Part shown: one piece after another, positions 37,512 through 46,305 of the stretch
Layout of the letters: the number at the start of each line of letters is the position of its first letter
Numbering within the stretch: position 1 is the first letter of the stretch
Source: CAWBRT01 sp963791145
GTDB taxonomy: Bacteria > Acidobacteriota > Terriglobia > Terriglobales > Acidobacteriaceae
Direction: 5' to 3'
NCBI GenBank assembly: GCA_963791145.1
Contig: CAWBRT010000005.1
Coordinates: forward strand, 291,285 to 355,284
Length of the DNA stretch: 64,000 nucleotides
Translations under genes and position numbers: made by a program
The notes under the pieces: model-generated
What the model saw: the letters and a program-made list of their open reading frames with translations, nothing else
What the model was told of the DNA's origin: nothing
Database searches by the model: none

Positions 37512-38786
37512 ATGTCGACGGCTGGCACTACCACGGTCCCGTCCGCCTCTTCGGAATTGAAGCGGCTGGCTACAACTCCGGCAGTCTTGTGTCTGATACT
37601 CTTCGGCGCCGCCTACATTACCAACGCCATGGACCGGGCGATCTTTGCCACCCTGCTGCCCATGATCAGCAAGGGCCAAGGCTATGGGCTGAAAACCGGC
37701 GGGCTGCTGGCGACCATCTTTAATCTGGGAATTGGCTTTGCCGGGCTTCCCACCGGCTATCTGCTTGACCGCTGGTCGAGAAAATCCGTCATCACGCTGG
37801 GCATGGTGATTTATTCGGTTGCTACCCTGGCCACCGTGATTGCCGTGGGCGTTGGCGACATGGCTCTCTACCGGACGATCACCGGCATCGGCGAAGGCAT
37901 GCAACTGACCGGACTCTTCGTGGCCGGCGGAAGTTACTTCTACAAGAACAAGGCTTTCGTCCTGGGCTGCATCAACGTGGGCTTTGGCATCGGCGGCGTG
38001 ATCGGGCCGCAGTGGAGCGCCAGCATCGCGATGCACGCCGGCTCGTGGAAGCCGCCGTTCGTGGTGTTCTGCATCACGGGCCTGCTCATGGCGGCAGCTA
38101 TCTGGTTCTTCATCCCGAGGAATTTCAGCGAACAGAAAGCCATCAGCCGCGTTCAGGAAAAAAACGTTAACGTGGACAACATTCCCGATACGCTCTGGAA
38201 CCGCAATATCAAGCTGCTGATGGTCTCCACCTTCGTCCAGGGCGCCATGGGATTCGCCTTCCAGGGCCTCTACGTGAGCTATCTCGTCCGTCATCTTCAC
38301 TACAGCCAGATGGCGGCGGCGACGGTGTACAGCTTTTACGGATTGGGCTGCATGCTGCCCATGCTTGGCGGCTGGCTGGGAGATCGTTTCTCCAACCGCG
38401 GAGCGGTTGCAACGGCCTACGGTTGCATAGCCGTGATTACTTTCCTGATCTTTAACGTTTTCACCCAGCCCCTCCATCTTTATATACTGACCTTCCTGCA
38501 GGCGTTCTGTTACAGCGGCGTGGTGAACGTCAATCACATGGCATTGTTCCAGCGCTGCGTGCGTCCCACCATGGTAGGCCGCGCTACCGGCTTGTTCAGC
38601 TCGACGCACTTCACCGTCGGGGCGTTTGCCGGATACATATTCGCTTCATTGGCGGAAAAGCTTGGATGGGGTACGGCGGCGGCCATCCAGTTGTCGCTGC
38701 TTTCGGTGCTGGCGGTCGTCGTCGTTCTGATGACCAGCTCGAAGCAGATGCTCGACACGAGGCAGAAGCCGGCGGGCGGCCACTAG
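37512..38786 (+). CDS. MFS transporter
   Basis: A 424-residue major facilitator with 12 hydrophobic segments. Signatures: ITNAMDRAIFATLLPMI in TM1, GLPTGYLLDRWSRKSV in the TM2-3 loop and GIGEGMQLTGLFVAGGSYF in TM4. The second half has GLGCMLPMLGGWLGDRFSNRG. The ATG at 37512 has AGGAGG ten bases upstream and is preferred to the upstream ATG at 37437. The substrate cannot be told; the TM1 Asp-Arg suggests an organic anion or a sugar acid. The molybdenum hydroxylase genes follow 138 bases later on the same strand, so it might import their substrate. Confidence 0.9.
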   Translation: MSTAGTTTVPSASSELKRLATTPAVLCLILFGAAYITNAMDRAIFATLLPMISKGQGYGLKTGGLLATIFNLGIGFAGLPTGYLLDRWSRKSVITLGMVIYSVATLATVIAVGVGDMALYRTITGIGEGMQLTGLFVAGGSYFYKNKAFVLGCINVGFGIGGVIGPQWSASIAMHAGSWKPPFVVFCITGLLMAAAIWFFIPRNFSEQKAISRVQEKNVNVDNIPDTLWNRNIKLLMVSTFVQGAMGFAFQGLYVSYLVRHLHYSQMAAATVYSFYGLGCMLPMLGGWLGDRFSNRGAVATAYGCIAVITFLIFNVFTQPLHLYILTFLQAFCYSGVVNVNHMALFQRCVRPTMVGRATGLFSSTHFTVGAFAGYIFASLAEKLGWGTAAAIQLSLLSVLAVVVVLMTSSKQMLDTRQKPAGGH

Positions 38787-38924
38787 AGAACAGTTTCGAG
38801 AGAGCACGGGCTGCCTCAGGCGGGAAGCGGGAATGCGCGGTTTCTTGCCGAACGCGAGGAAGGTCCGCGAAGAAAAGCCCGTGGGTATCCGCGGAGAACG
38901 GCTTCCGAACCAAGGAGAACGTTG

Positions 38925-40187
38925 ATGGCTCACGAGGTTGTTGGAAAAGCGCTTCCCAGAATCGATGCTGAGCTGCAGGTTACCGGCAGGAGCGTCTATG
39001 GCGACGACAATGTTCGTCCCGGAATGCTCTACGCCAAGACCCTGCGCAGCCGCCATGCCCATGCCAGGATCTTGAAGATCGACACCTCGGCGGCGGAAAA
39101 GCTGGCGGGAGTGAAAGCGGTTATCACTGCCAAAGACGTTCCTTACAATCGCTTTGGCCTCAGCCATCTGGACCAGCCGATTCTGGCCGACGAGAAGGTC
39201 AGGTACTTCGGCGATCCAGTCGCGGCGGTCGCGGCGACCTCGTGGGAGGCGGCGGAAAATGCGCTGGCCCTGATCCGGGTCGAGTACGATCCGCTGCCCG
39301 GAGTCTTCGACCCGATTGAGGCAATGAAGCCCGATGCCCCCAAGGTGCAGGGCGACAACAATATTGCCTTTCAGCAGCGCATCCGCTTCGACGATATCGA
39401 GAAGGGCTGGAAGGAATCGGATGTCATCTTCGAAGAGAAGATCACCACCCCGGCCGTCGAGCATGCCCACATGGAGCCGCACGCGATCATCGCCGAGGTG
39501 GCGCTTTCCGGCGAGTTGATGGTCACGACCTCCACCCAGCGCCCCTTTGCCCTGGCCTCCGACTTGAGCAAGTCCCTGAAGCTGCCGATGAATAAGCTCC
39601 GGGTGACCGCACCGGCCGTGGGCGGCGGCTTTGGCGGCAAGAGTGAACTCACCAACGAGGCCCATGCCGCCTTGCTGACGATGAAGACCGGCAAGCCGGT
39701 CAAGATGATTTACACGCGCGAAGATGAATTCATCGCTTCCACTGCGCGCCATCCCTACATCACCAAGTACAAATCCGGCCTGAAGAAGGACGGCACCCTC
39801 GTCGCCCGCCAGGTAGAGATCGTCAGCGACAGCGGCCCCTACGTCTCTTTCGGCCAGCAGACGTTGATCAAGGCGCTGGTGCATGCGGCCGGTCCGTACC
39901 GCATCAAGTACGTGGCCATCGATGGCTACCTGGTCTACACCAACAATTCGGTGGGCGGCGCCATGCGCGGCTTCGGCGTGACCCAGCTCGGCTTTGCCTA
40001 CGAAGTGCACATGGATACCATCGCCGCCGAGATGGGACTGGACCCGGTGGAGTTCCGCTTGAAGAACCTGTTTGTCGATAACAGCTCGCTGCCCACCGGC
40101 CAGGTGGTGCGGGCCGTGACCTTGACCGAGTGCATGAAGCACGCCGTCGAGCTGGCAGGCTGGAAGAAGGAGGTCAAGTTCCAATGA
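38925..40187 (+). CDS. Xanthine-dehydrogenase-family molybdopterin subunit, N-terminal half
   Basis: 420 residues, with AAGGAG before the ATG at 38925. It covers the N-terminal ~55% of a molybdenum hydroxylase large subunit: GRSVYGDDNVRPGMLYAKTLRS, VITAKDVP, GDPVAAVAA, HMEPHA, APAVGGGFGGKSE (molybdopterin contacts) and GGAMRGFGVTQ (the conserved Arg region). It ends in ATGA overlap with the C-terminal half, whose own ribosome site AAGGAGGT lies just inside this gene. This may be a true gene split or one deleted base. No [2Fe-2S] or FAD subunit gene is adjacent, so electron partners are missing from the window. Confidence 0.85.
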   Translation: MAHEVVGKALPRIDAELQVTGRSVYGDDNVRPGMLYAKTLRSRHAHARILKIDTSAAEKLAGVKAVITAKDVPYNRFGLSHLDQPILADEKVRYFGDPVAAVAATSWEAAENALALIRVEYDPLPGVFDPIEAMKPDAPKVQGDNNIAFQQRIRFDDIEKGWKESDVIFEEKITTPAVEHAHMEPHAIIAEVALSGELMVTTSTQRPFALASDLSKSLKLPMNKLRVTAPAVGGGFGGKSELTNEAHAALLTMKTGKPVKMIYTREDEFIASTARHPYITKYKSGLKKDGTLVARQVEIVSDSGPYVSFGQQTLIKALVHAAGPYRIKYVAIDGYLVYTNNSVGGAMRGFGVTQLGFAYEVHMDTIAAEMGLDPVEFRLKNLFVDNSSLPTGQVVRAVTLTECMKHAVELAGWKKEVKFQ

Positions 40188-41179
40188 AGAAGCGCGGCAA
40201 GGGCGTCGCAGCCATGTTTTATCCCATCGGCGGTACCTCTTCTCCCAACCCGGCGGGAGCCTTCATCAAGGTGAATGCGGACGGCAGTGCGACTTTATTC
40301 ACTGGAGCCAACGACATCGGCCAGGGTTCGGACACCATTCTGGCGCAGATTGCGGCCGAGGAGCTCGGCATCACGCTCGATAAGGTGAAGATCATCGCCG
40401 GCGATACGCAACTGACTCCCTTCGATCACGGCCCGGGCGCAAGCCGCACGACGCTAATGACCGGCTTCGCCGTGCAGCGGGCCGCGGCTCAGGCCAAGCA
40501 GATCCTGTTGGAGTTGGCGGCCGAAGAACTCAACGTTCGCTCCACTGGACTGGCGGCCAGCAACGGCTTTATTTACCTCCAGGACTTTCCCGAGCGCAAA
40601 GTGGCCATCAGCACGGTGGCGGACAAAGCCGCCAAGGTCAAGGGCCGGCCGCCGATAGGCGCGGGTACCTTTGGCGCGGTGACCACCAAGCTCGACAAGG
40701 AAACCGGGCACGGTAAGCCCTACTCAGCCTATGTCTATGCCACCCAGATCGCCGACGTGGAGGTCGATACCGAGACCGGCGAGGTGGAGGTTCTGAAGAT
40801 CACCGCCGTCCACGACTGCGGCCTGGCCATCAATCCCTTGCTCACCGAGGGACAAGTTGAGGGCGGTGTGGCAATGGGAGTCGGCTACGGGATGATGGAA
40901 GAGATGGTGCTCGAAAACGGGCGGGTGAAGAATCCGCAGTTCACGGATTACGTTCTGCCGACCGCCTTGGACGTCCCCGAGGTCGTCACCAAGATAGTGG
41001 AACGGCCCGATCCGGCCGGTCCCTACGGCGCCAAGGGAATTGGCGAGCCTTCCTTGCTGCCGACGGCGCCGGCAATCGTCAATGCCATCCAGGATGCTGT
41101 CGGCGTGCGCATTCGCGATCTGCCGGCAACTCCGGAGAAAATTCTCAAGGCACTGGCAGCGGCGGGCAAAGCTTCTTAG
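40184..41179 (+). CDS. Xanthine-dehydrogenase-family molybdopterin subunit, C-terminal half
   Basis: 331 residues starting at the ATG that overlaps the previous stop (ATGA). The ribosome site AAGGAGGT eight bases upstream is excellent, which favours separate translation. It carries FTGANDIGQGSDTILAQIAAEELG, DHGPGASRTT, AVHDCGLAINP and the catalytic Glu motif GPYGAKGIGEPS near the C-terminus, so the active site is complete only when both halves assemble. It resembles 4-hydroxybenzoyl-CoA reductase/xanthine dehydrogenase alpha chains; the substrate is not evident. Confidence 0.85.
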   Translation: MKKRGKGVAAMFYPIGGTSSPNPAGAFIKVNADGSATLFTGANDIGQGSDTILAQIAAEELGITLDKVKIIAGDTQLTPFDHGPGASRTTLMTGFAVQRAAAQAKQILLELAAEELNVRSTGLAASNGFIYLQDFPERKVAISTVADKAAKVKGRPPIGAGTFGAVTTKLDKETGHGKPYSAYVYATQIADVEVDTETGEVEVLKITAVHDCGLAINPLLTEGQVEGGVAMGVGYGMMEEMVLENGRVKNPQFTDYVLPTALDVPEVVTKIVERPDPAGPYGAKGIGEPSLLPTAPAIVNAIQDAVGVRIRDLPATPEKILKALAAAGKAS

Positions 41180-41281
41180 CCCAGCGAGATTGCTCCGGTG
41201 ATCCAGGATTCGTCCCACGGCCCGATTCACGGAGTTTGCGAGAGACCCGCTTTGCGGGAGAACCGGCAAGGAGAGCTTACA

Positions 41282-42212
41282 ATGGAACGGAGTCGCAGGG
41301 ACTTCTTGAAGCAAGCAGGCGCCCTGGGAGCAATGGCGGCGATGGGAAGTCTTACTCTGCACGCCGCGAAGCGTATGCCTCAATTCCAGATCGATCATGT
41401 AACCGCCGCCGGACGAAGACTGCGCCAGATGCAGGATGCGCTGGCTTCCTTTGGACTGAAAACGGAAAATGGCGGACCGCACTCGAACCACGCCACCGAA
41501 ATGGCCTTGCTGAGCTTTCCCGGACGGCTCGTATCTGGAACTCATCGGCTTGCAGCCGAAGCCCGATCCCAAAGCCGTGGCGGCGCATTACTGGAACAAG
41601 TTCATACAGGCGGATGCAGGACCGTGCGCCTGGGCAGTCCATGTGCCCGATGTCGCCGCCGCCGCGCAACGATTCTCGAGTCTGGGCATCGCCGTTACAA
41701 CTCCCGCGCGCAATGGGCGTACCCGCATGGACGGTGTCAAACTGGACTGGGACTTCGCTCGCGTCGGCCCTGGACCCAATGGGACATTCTTTCCGTTCCT
41801 GATCCGCGATGTTACGCCGCGCGAGAACCGGGTTTATCCCAGCGGCAAGCCGACCATGACAGCCTATCGCGGAGTTTCCAGGGTAGTCATCGCCGTCAAA
41901 GACATGGACAGCTCTGTGCAGCTCTACCGGCGTGCTTACAACCTGCCTGCTCCGGCCACCCAGGAAGATGCTGATTTCGGAGCCAGGCTGGCCTGGTTCA
42001 AGGGGACGCCTGTAATCCTGGCCGTGCCCAACTCGGACAAATCGCCGCTGGCAGCCCGAGTTGCCCAATTCGGCGATGCTCCCTGTGCCTTCGTGCTGGC
42101 GGCTGCGGAAAAAGGCATGGCGGCAGCCATGCCGCTGCGCTCAAAGTGGTTCGGCAAGCAGGTTCGCTGGTTCGATCCGGCCAAGCTCGGCTGGCGCCTG
42201 GGAGTCGAATAG
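41282..42212 (+). CDS. Tat-exported VOC (glyoxalase-fold) protein (reading frame broken once)
   Basis: The N-terminus is a twin-arginine signal (MERSRRDFLKQAGALGAMAAM) after GGAGAGC. The rest is a two-repeat vicinal-oxygen-chelate protein. Repeat 1: FQIDHVTAAGRRLRQMQDALASFG ... PDGSYLELIGLQPKPDP. Repeat 2: GVSRVVIAVKDMDSSVQLYRRAYNL. The break near 41521 (CCCGGACGG) is repaired by removing one G and yields 309 residues. Glyoxalase-like domain-3 proteins of this type are poorly characterised. It follows the molybdenum hydroxylase genes by about 100 bases and may belong to the same catabolic unit. Confidence 0.82.
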
Positions 42213-42226
42213 ACTTCATATCCGCT

Positions 42227-43039
42227 CTAGAAATCGGGCTGCAACCACGGCTTACCAGCAAGGATCTGCTGCACCTGCTGTACGTACTGCTGGGCAGGAT
42301 TCCAATTTCCAGAGAAATGAAATCCGATGCAGCCCCACAGAACGTCGTCCCATCCGTTGGTGGCTGCGATCTGAGCTGGTGTCTGACCGTTATAGAGCAA
42401 TCCCTGGAAATCCCCGTCGTAGCAGGAGCGTATGTGTGCGGCCCACCAGTCAGCGTTCAACGCGGTGGACTGCTGGGTCTGCGGGTACCCGCCGTGGATG
42501 GGCGCACCAGAGCAATCCAGGTTCTTGATCTGCAAGATACCGTAAGAAGCTTCTTCCGGCACTCCGCAATTATCGCTGACCGTGCTCTGGTGCCATTTCG
42601 ATTCCTGTACCGCATCGGCGCGGATCAGATCCTCATCGATGCCCCACTTGCAAGCAGCCCATTGCAGGATTTCCGTGGTGGTGCCGGTAAAATTGCCGGT
42701 TACCTGGTTGCGCTTCGTCACCCACAGCGGATACCCGTTCGCGCTGTCATTTACCCATTGCGGGGTTACTACTGCGCCGTTGGCCTGGTTATTATCCGGT
42801 CGAGGTTCCGCAGCGGTTGGGGTAATTGCTGATGCACAGTAACTATCTGAACGCGGCAGGAATGTCGCTCCGGATGCCTCCGTCGCGAAATGCGACGGTG
42901 GGGCAGGCGACGTCGAGTTGGTCGTGCTGCCGCTTGCCGGCGCAGTGGCGACTGTCGAAGCGCCAGATCCGCAAGCAAAAACAAAAGACAACAGAAAGAG
43001 ACTCAACAGGGGAAGTATGAACCCTCTTGCTACGAGCAA
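42227..43039 (-). CDS. Lipoprotein with lysozyme/transglycosylase-like domain
   Basis: 270 residues. Lipobox signal (LLSFVFACGSG) and a Ser/Thr/Pro linker, then a domain with RADAVQESKWHQS and SYGILQIKN. This is the Glu-Ser ... S-Y-G-x-x-Q pattern of soluble lytic transglycosylases and goose-type lysozymes, where the Glu is catalytic. Cys residues (AACKW, DNCGVP, LDCSG, RSCYD, WGCIG) could form disulfides outside the cell. A role in wall turnover or attack on other cells is likely. It stands alone, convergent with the VOC gene 15 bases away. Confidence 0.75.
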   Translation of the reverse strand: MLVARGFILPLLSLFLLSFVFACGSGASTVATAPASGSTTNSTSPAPPSHFATEASGATFLPRSDSYCASAITPTAAEPRPDNNQANGAVVTPQWVNDSANGYPLWVTKRNQVTGNFTGTTTEILQWAACKWGIDEDLIRADAVQESKWHQSTVSDNCGVPEEASYGILQIKNLDCSGAPIHGGYPQTQQSTALNADWWAAHIRSCYDGDFQGLLYNGQTPAQIAATNGWDDVLWGCIGFHFSGNWNPAQQYVQQVQQILAGKPWLQPDF

Positions 43040-43250
43040 TTCCGGCCTTTCTGTCAGGGTCTTGATCCCCTGGATAGTATGTTCCCGGCTTGAGAGGTAA
43101 GCAGATTAGCAGGGGATGTCTTTCAACGCGAAGAAATCGAGAGCTGTGCTTGTCCCGATTGTCCTGATGGAAAATTGTCCTGATGGAAAAAGGTGATCTC
43201 CAGGACCGGAGATCTCCAAACTGTTTACTCGGAGTAGAGGACGTGCGGCT

Positions 43251-44258
43251 TTACTCTGCTTCAGCCGTGACTACGTCTCCAATGCAGATGTGTCCAGGGA
43301 CGGCAACAGGGAGCATGGCGAAATGGTGTGTGTTTTCGAGCATGGCAACCATCCCGCAAAAGAAGGGCAGCGCAGTAAGAACCGCCACTTGGGCCGAAGT
43401 CAGGCCCGTGAACTGAGACTTAACGAGCTGCGGCAACCACAACCATAACCCAAAGTGCGTGAAAGCCGAACAGAAGTAGAGTGTGGTGTACGCCCACAGA
43501 GACAGACTCTTGAGTGCTTCCCTGAACTTATGTCGCACGACCTTTGCGTCAGATTCGGCCACTTCGGTCTCGAAGTTTCGGGCCAACCAAGTTTTTTGTG
43601 TGTCGTTCAGGAACTTGGCCGACTGCGCGTTGTCGGTCATAAGGAAGTAGAACACGCCCCCGTAGACCACCGTGATCGCACCCAGAGCGATGAACATCCA
43701 GCGCCAGCCGCTGAGGCCTAGGACATCATTTGCCGAATGCAAAAACAGTGCAGCCAGCGGGCCGCCCAGCACTGAGGCCGCTGCTGACATTAGAATGAGT
43801 TTGCTGACCGCCCGACCGCGATAACGCTCCGGAAGCCACCGCGAACACAGCAGGAACATCCCGGGAGAGAAGCCAGCCTCGGCCAATCCGAGCAGAAATC
43901 TGAAGACCGCCAACATCTTGAAGCTTGACGCTGTCGCGAAGGCGACCGTTACCAGACCCCAGGTAACCAGGATACGAGTGATCCACTTTGAAGCCCCGAA
44001 TTTCTGCAGGGCAAAGTTGCTCGGAATCTCGAATAGAAAATAGCCCCAGAAGAACACCCCTGCCGCGAACCCGAATTGTGCGGGAGACAAACCGAGTTCC
44101 TTGTTCAGGTCGAGGGCAACGAAGCCGATACCCGATCGGTCCATGTTCATCAGAAGTTGACCCACCATGAGCAGCGGCAAGATATTCAAAGTGATCGCAC
44201 GAATCGTCGTTTTCTCAATGGTCTTCAATTCAGTAACTTTCAAGTCAGTGCCCTCCAT
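43251..44258 (-). pseudogene. MFS transporter (ACS family), C-terminally truncated
   Basis: 335 residues from the ATG at 44258. The N-terminal ~300 residues are a normal anion:cation-symporter MFS protein: MNMDRSGIGFVALDLNKELGLSPAQFGFAAGVFFWGYFLFEIPSN, RFLLGLAEAGFSPGMFLLCSRWLPERYRGRA and GWRWMFIALG. After about helix 8 (FFCGMVAML) the sequence switches to an unrelated hydrophilic tail (ENTHHFAML...). The last four helices are missing and not found downstream. It therefore looks like a gene cut by a rearrangement, near the left end of the accessory region. Confidence 0.7.
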
Positions 44259-45091
44259 TCCTTGTGCTAGCTTCGCTCGTTTGCCAATACACGACCGGAA
44301 CGTCAACAACAGGGAAGTACGCCCACCGTTTCCGATGAGCAAGGCAGCCCTCGTAGTGGGGTTTGTAGGAGCTCACAATCTACATCGGAAACCCCCATGG
44401 GGTTAAGAGAAATGTGTAGGAATGCGGCAACAGCGTAAGGCAGTGTTGAAAACAAAGGGGATGGTTATCGCGGAAGGAATCGAACCTTCAACCTACTCAC
44501 TCTCCGCGAATCTGGAGTTTCCTGGCGAACGATCTCGCACGAGATGGGGGTTGGGCTTGCCACTCTGTACCGAGCAGCCGCAACGTTATAACTGGTCGGC
44601 GCCAGTGTCGGCAGTGCGACTTGCGGAGCCCGCTGGAACGTTGCAGCTGGAGTCTGCTGATAGCTCGCGAACCCCCCGTTACTCGCGGGAAAGATCAGGG
44701 ACGCTGTGATTTGTGATCACATGCCGACTTCCGGGGACTGATCTGGGCGCTGTAACTATTCGGATTTCTTCCCAGTGGCCGACCACTCGGAAGTACTCCC
44801 TGGCTGCAGGAAGAAGACGTCCCAGCTTAGACGGACAACACGGGTGTGCCCCTTTTCGCAATGACAACATAGTTAGTCGCGCAATCTGCCAGCGGAACGC
44901 ATGGGCGGCAGCAAACTTCTGACACATCACTCTAGGTTGTGCGCTACGTCACAAGGGGCCATGATTTAGCCGCGATATATTGACGCCACTATTTTCCGCC
45001 CAATTCAATGGGTGTGTGGGGGAATCTGCGTGAGAAAGACATAGGCCGGCCGAGGCCGTTCTGTGTCCACGCGGGGTGTCTGCAGCTCACT
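44259..45091. other. Gap of 833 bases holding a tRNA 3' fragment
   Basis: Apart from the tRNA-like fragment at 44462-44497, no gene is convincing. Frames on both strands in 44420-44930 have low-complexity, non-family products. The stretch probably includes the promoter of the cytochrome operon (TATATTGACG...TATTTT near 44975-44995). Confidence 0.45.
44462..44497 (-). repeat. tRNA 3'-end fragment, left copy of a direct repeat (possible att site)
   Basis: On the - strand it reads AGTAGGTTGAAGGTTCGATT then CCTTCCGCGATAACCA: variable loop, T arm (GAAGG-TTCGATT-CCTTC), acceptor strand and CCA. The D and anticodon arms are absent on the right. 29 bases (44469-44497) are identical to 54168-54196. 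3' tRNA fragments of this kind are the usual mark left by integrase-borne islands. Confidence 0.65.
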
Positions 45092-45565
45092 ATGGCAAAC
45101 CTAAAAAATGTAAGTCACCTCCTCCGGTTGGCAGCCGTCTTCCTGTTGGGGCTTATCGTGTTCCTCTTGCTGCGCGGGGTCCTCATTCCGCGCTCTTTTG
45201 GACGATACGGACATTATCGTGGAGAAGCCATCGCCGAGATCACAGCTCGACCGATTTCCTTTGCCGGCCACCAGACTTGTGAGAGCTGTCATTCCGACGT
45301 TCTGGAAACGAAAGTAAAGGGAAAGCACAAAGGGGTCGCGTGCGAGGCCTGTCATGGAGCGCTCGCCAAGCATGCGGAAGATCCCACCGCGCTCCAGCCA
45401 GCGAAGATAGACACTGCCGTGCTTTGCGCCCGCTGTCACGAAGCCAACATCGCCAAACCTGCGGGCTTCCCGCAGGTCGCCACCGCGGATCACTCCGCCG
45501 GGCTCGCCTGCAATACGTGCCATCAGCCGCACAGCCCGGTGATCAAGTCGGGAGCTGCCAAGTGA
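45092..45565 (+). CDS. Membrane-anchored tetraheme c-type cytochrome
   Basis: 157 residues. One N-terminal membrane helix (LLRLAAVFLLGLIVFLLLRGV) anchors a periplasmic domain with four CxxCH motifs: CESCH, CEACH, CARCH and CNTCH. Extra His residues could be distal ligands. It resembles the small cytochrome c3/c7-type subunits that accompany Psr/Nrf-like quinone modules. It overlaps the next gene by GTGA, so the two are coupled. It would pass electrons between the membrane quinone-handling subunit and a periplasmic partner. Confidence 0.9.
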   Translation: MANLKNVSHLLRLAAVFLLGLIVFLLLRGVLIPRSFGRYGHYRGEAIAEITARPISFAGHQTCESCHSDVLETKVKGKHKGVACEACHGALAKHAEDPTALQPAKIDTAVLCARCHEANIAKPAGFPQVATADHSAGLACNTCHQPHSPVIKSGAAK

Positions 45566-46293
45566 ACTTCACACGCCGTCAACTACTCATTCTGTTGCCC
45601 GCTGCCGCCGTCGCGTGGAAGTACGTACTCGCAGGAACCCCCGAGGCATCGCCGAACTACAACAAGGCGGAACACTGGTGGGGCATGTTGGTCGACATTA
45701 ACAAGTGCATCGGCTGCGGCACGTGTGTTCGCGCCTGCCAGACGGAGAACGAGGTGCCGGACGGCTATTTTCGCACCTGGGTCGAACGCTACCACGTCTC
45801 AGACGTGAACATTGAAAACCCCATCGTGGATTCTCCTGATGGAGGCAAGAACGGTTTCCCCCCGGCTCCCTACGCTGGCGGAAAGAACTTCTTCGTTCCC
45901 AAAATGTGCAACCACTGCGCTGATTCGCCGTGCACACAGGTCTGTCCCGTGGGGGCCACGTTTGTCAGCCCGGACGGTGTTGTGCTGGTGGACGGAAAGT
46001 ACTGCCTGGGCTGCCGTTATTGTATTCAGGCGTGCCCTTATGGGTGCCGCTTTCTGAATCCAGAGAAGAAAACAGCGGAAAAGTGCACGCTGTGCCATCA
46101 CCGCATCACGAAGGGTCTCACGACGGCCTGCTGCGAAGTCTGCCCCACGGGGGCTCGCCAGTTGGCAGACCTGAAGAATCCCAAGGACCCGATTCATGAA
46201 TTCCTCAGGACCCACAGCGTGCAGGTTTTGAAGCCACACTTGGCGACCAGGGCAAAGCTCTACTACAACGGCTTGGATGGTTCGGTGCGATAA
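45562..46293 (+). CDS. Four-cluster [4Fe-4S] ferredoxin-type subunit (PsrB/NrfC/HybA-like)
   Basis: 243 residues. The GTG at 45562 overlaps the preceding stop and has GGGAG seven bases upstream. It starts with a Tat-like leader (NFTRRQLLILLPAAAVAW). Four cysteine groups: CIGCGTCVRAC, CNHCADSPCTQVC, CLGCRYCIQAC and CTLCHH...CCEVC, as in PsrB-type subunits. It would wire the NrfD-like subunit to the cytochrome. The molybdopterin catalytic subunit that usually accompanies it (PsrA type) is not in the window. Confidence 0.92.
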   Translation: MNFTRRQLLILLPAAAVAWKYVLAGTPEASPNYNKAEHWWGMLVDINKCIGCGTCVRACQTENEVPDGYFRTWVERYHVSDVNIENPIVDSPDGGKNGFPPAPYAGGKNFFVPKMCNHCADSPCTQVCPVGATFVSPDGVVLVDGKYCLGCRYCIQACPYGCRFLNPEKKTAEKCTLCHHRITKGLTTACCEVCPTGARQLADLKNPKDPIHEFLRTHSVQVLKPHLATRAKLYYNGLDGSVR

Positions 46294-46305
46294 GGAGAGC
46301 GGTAA

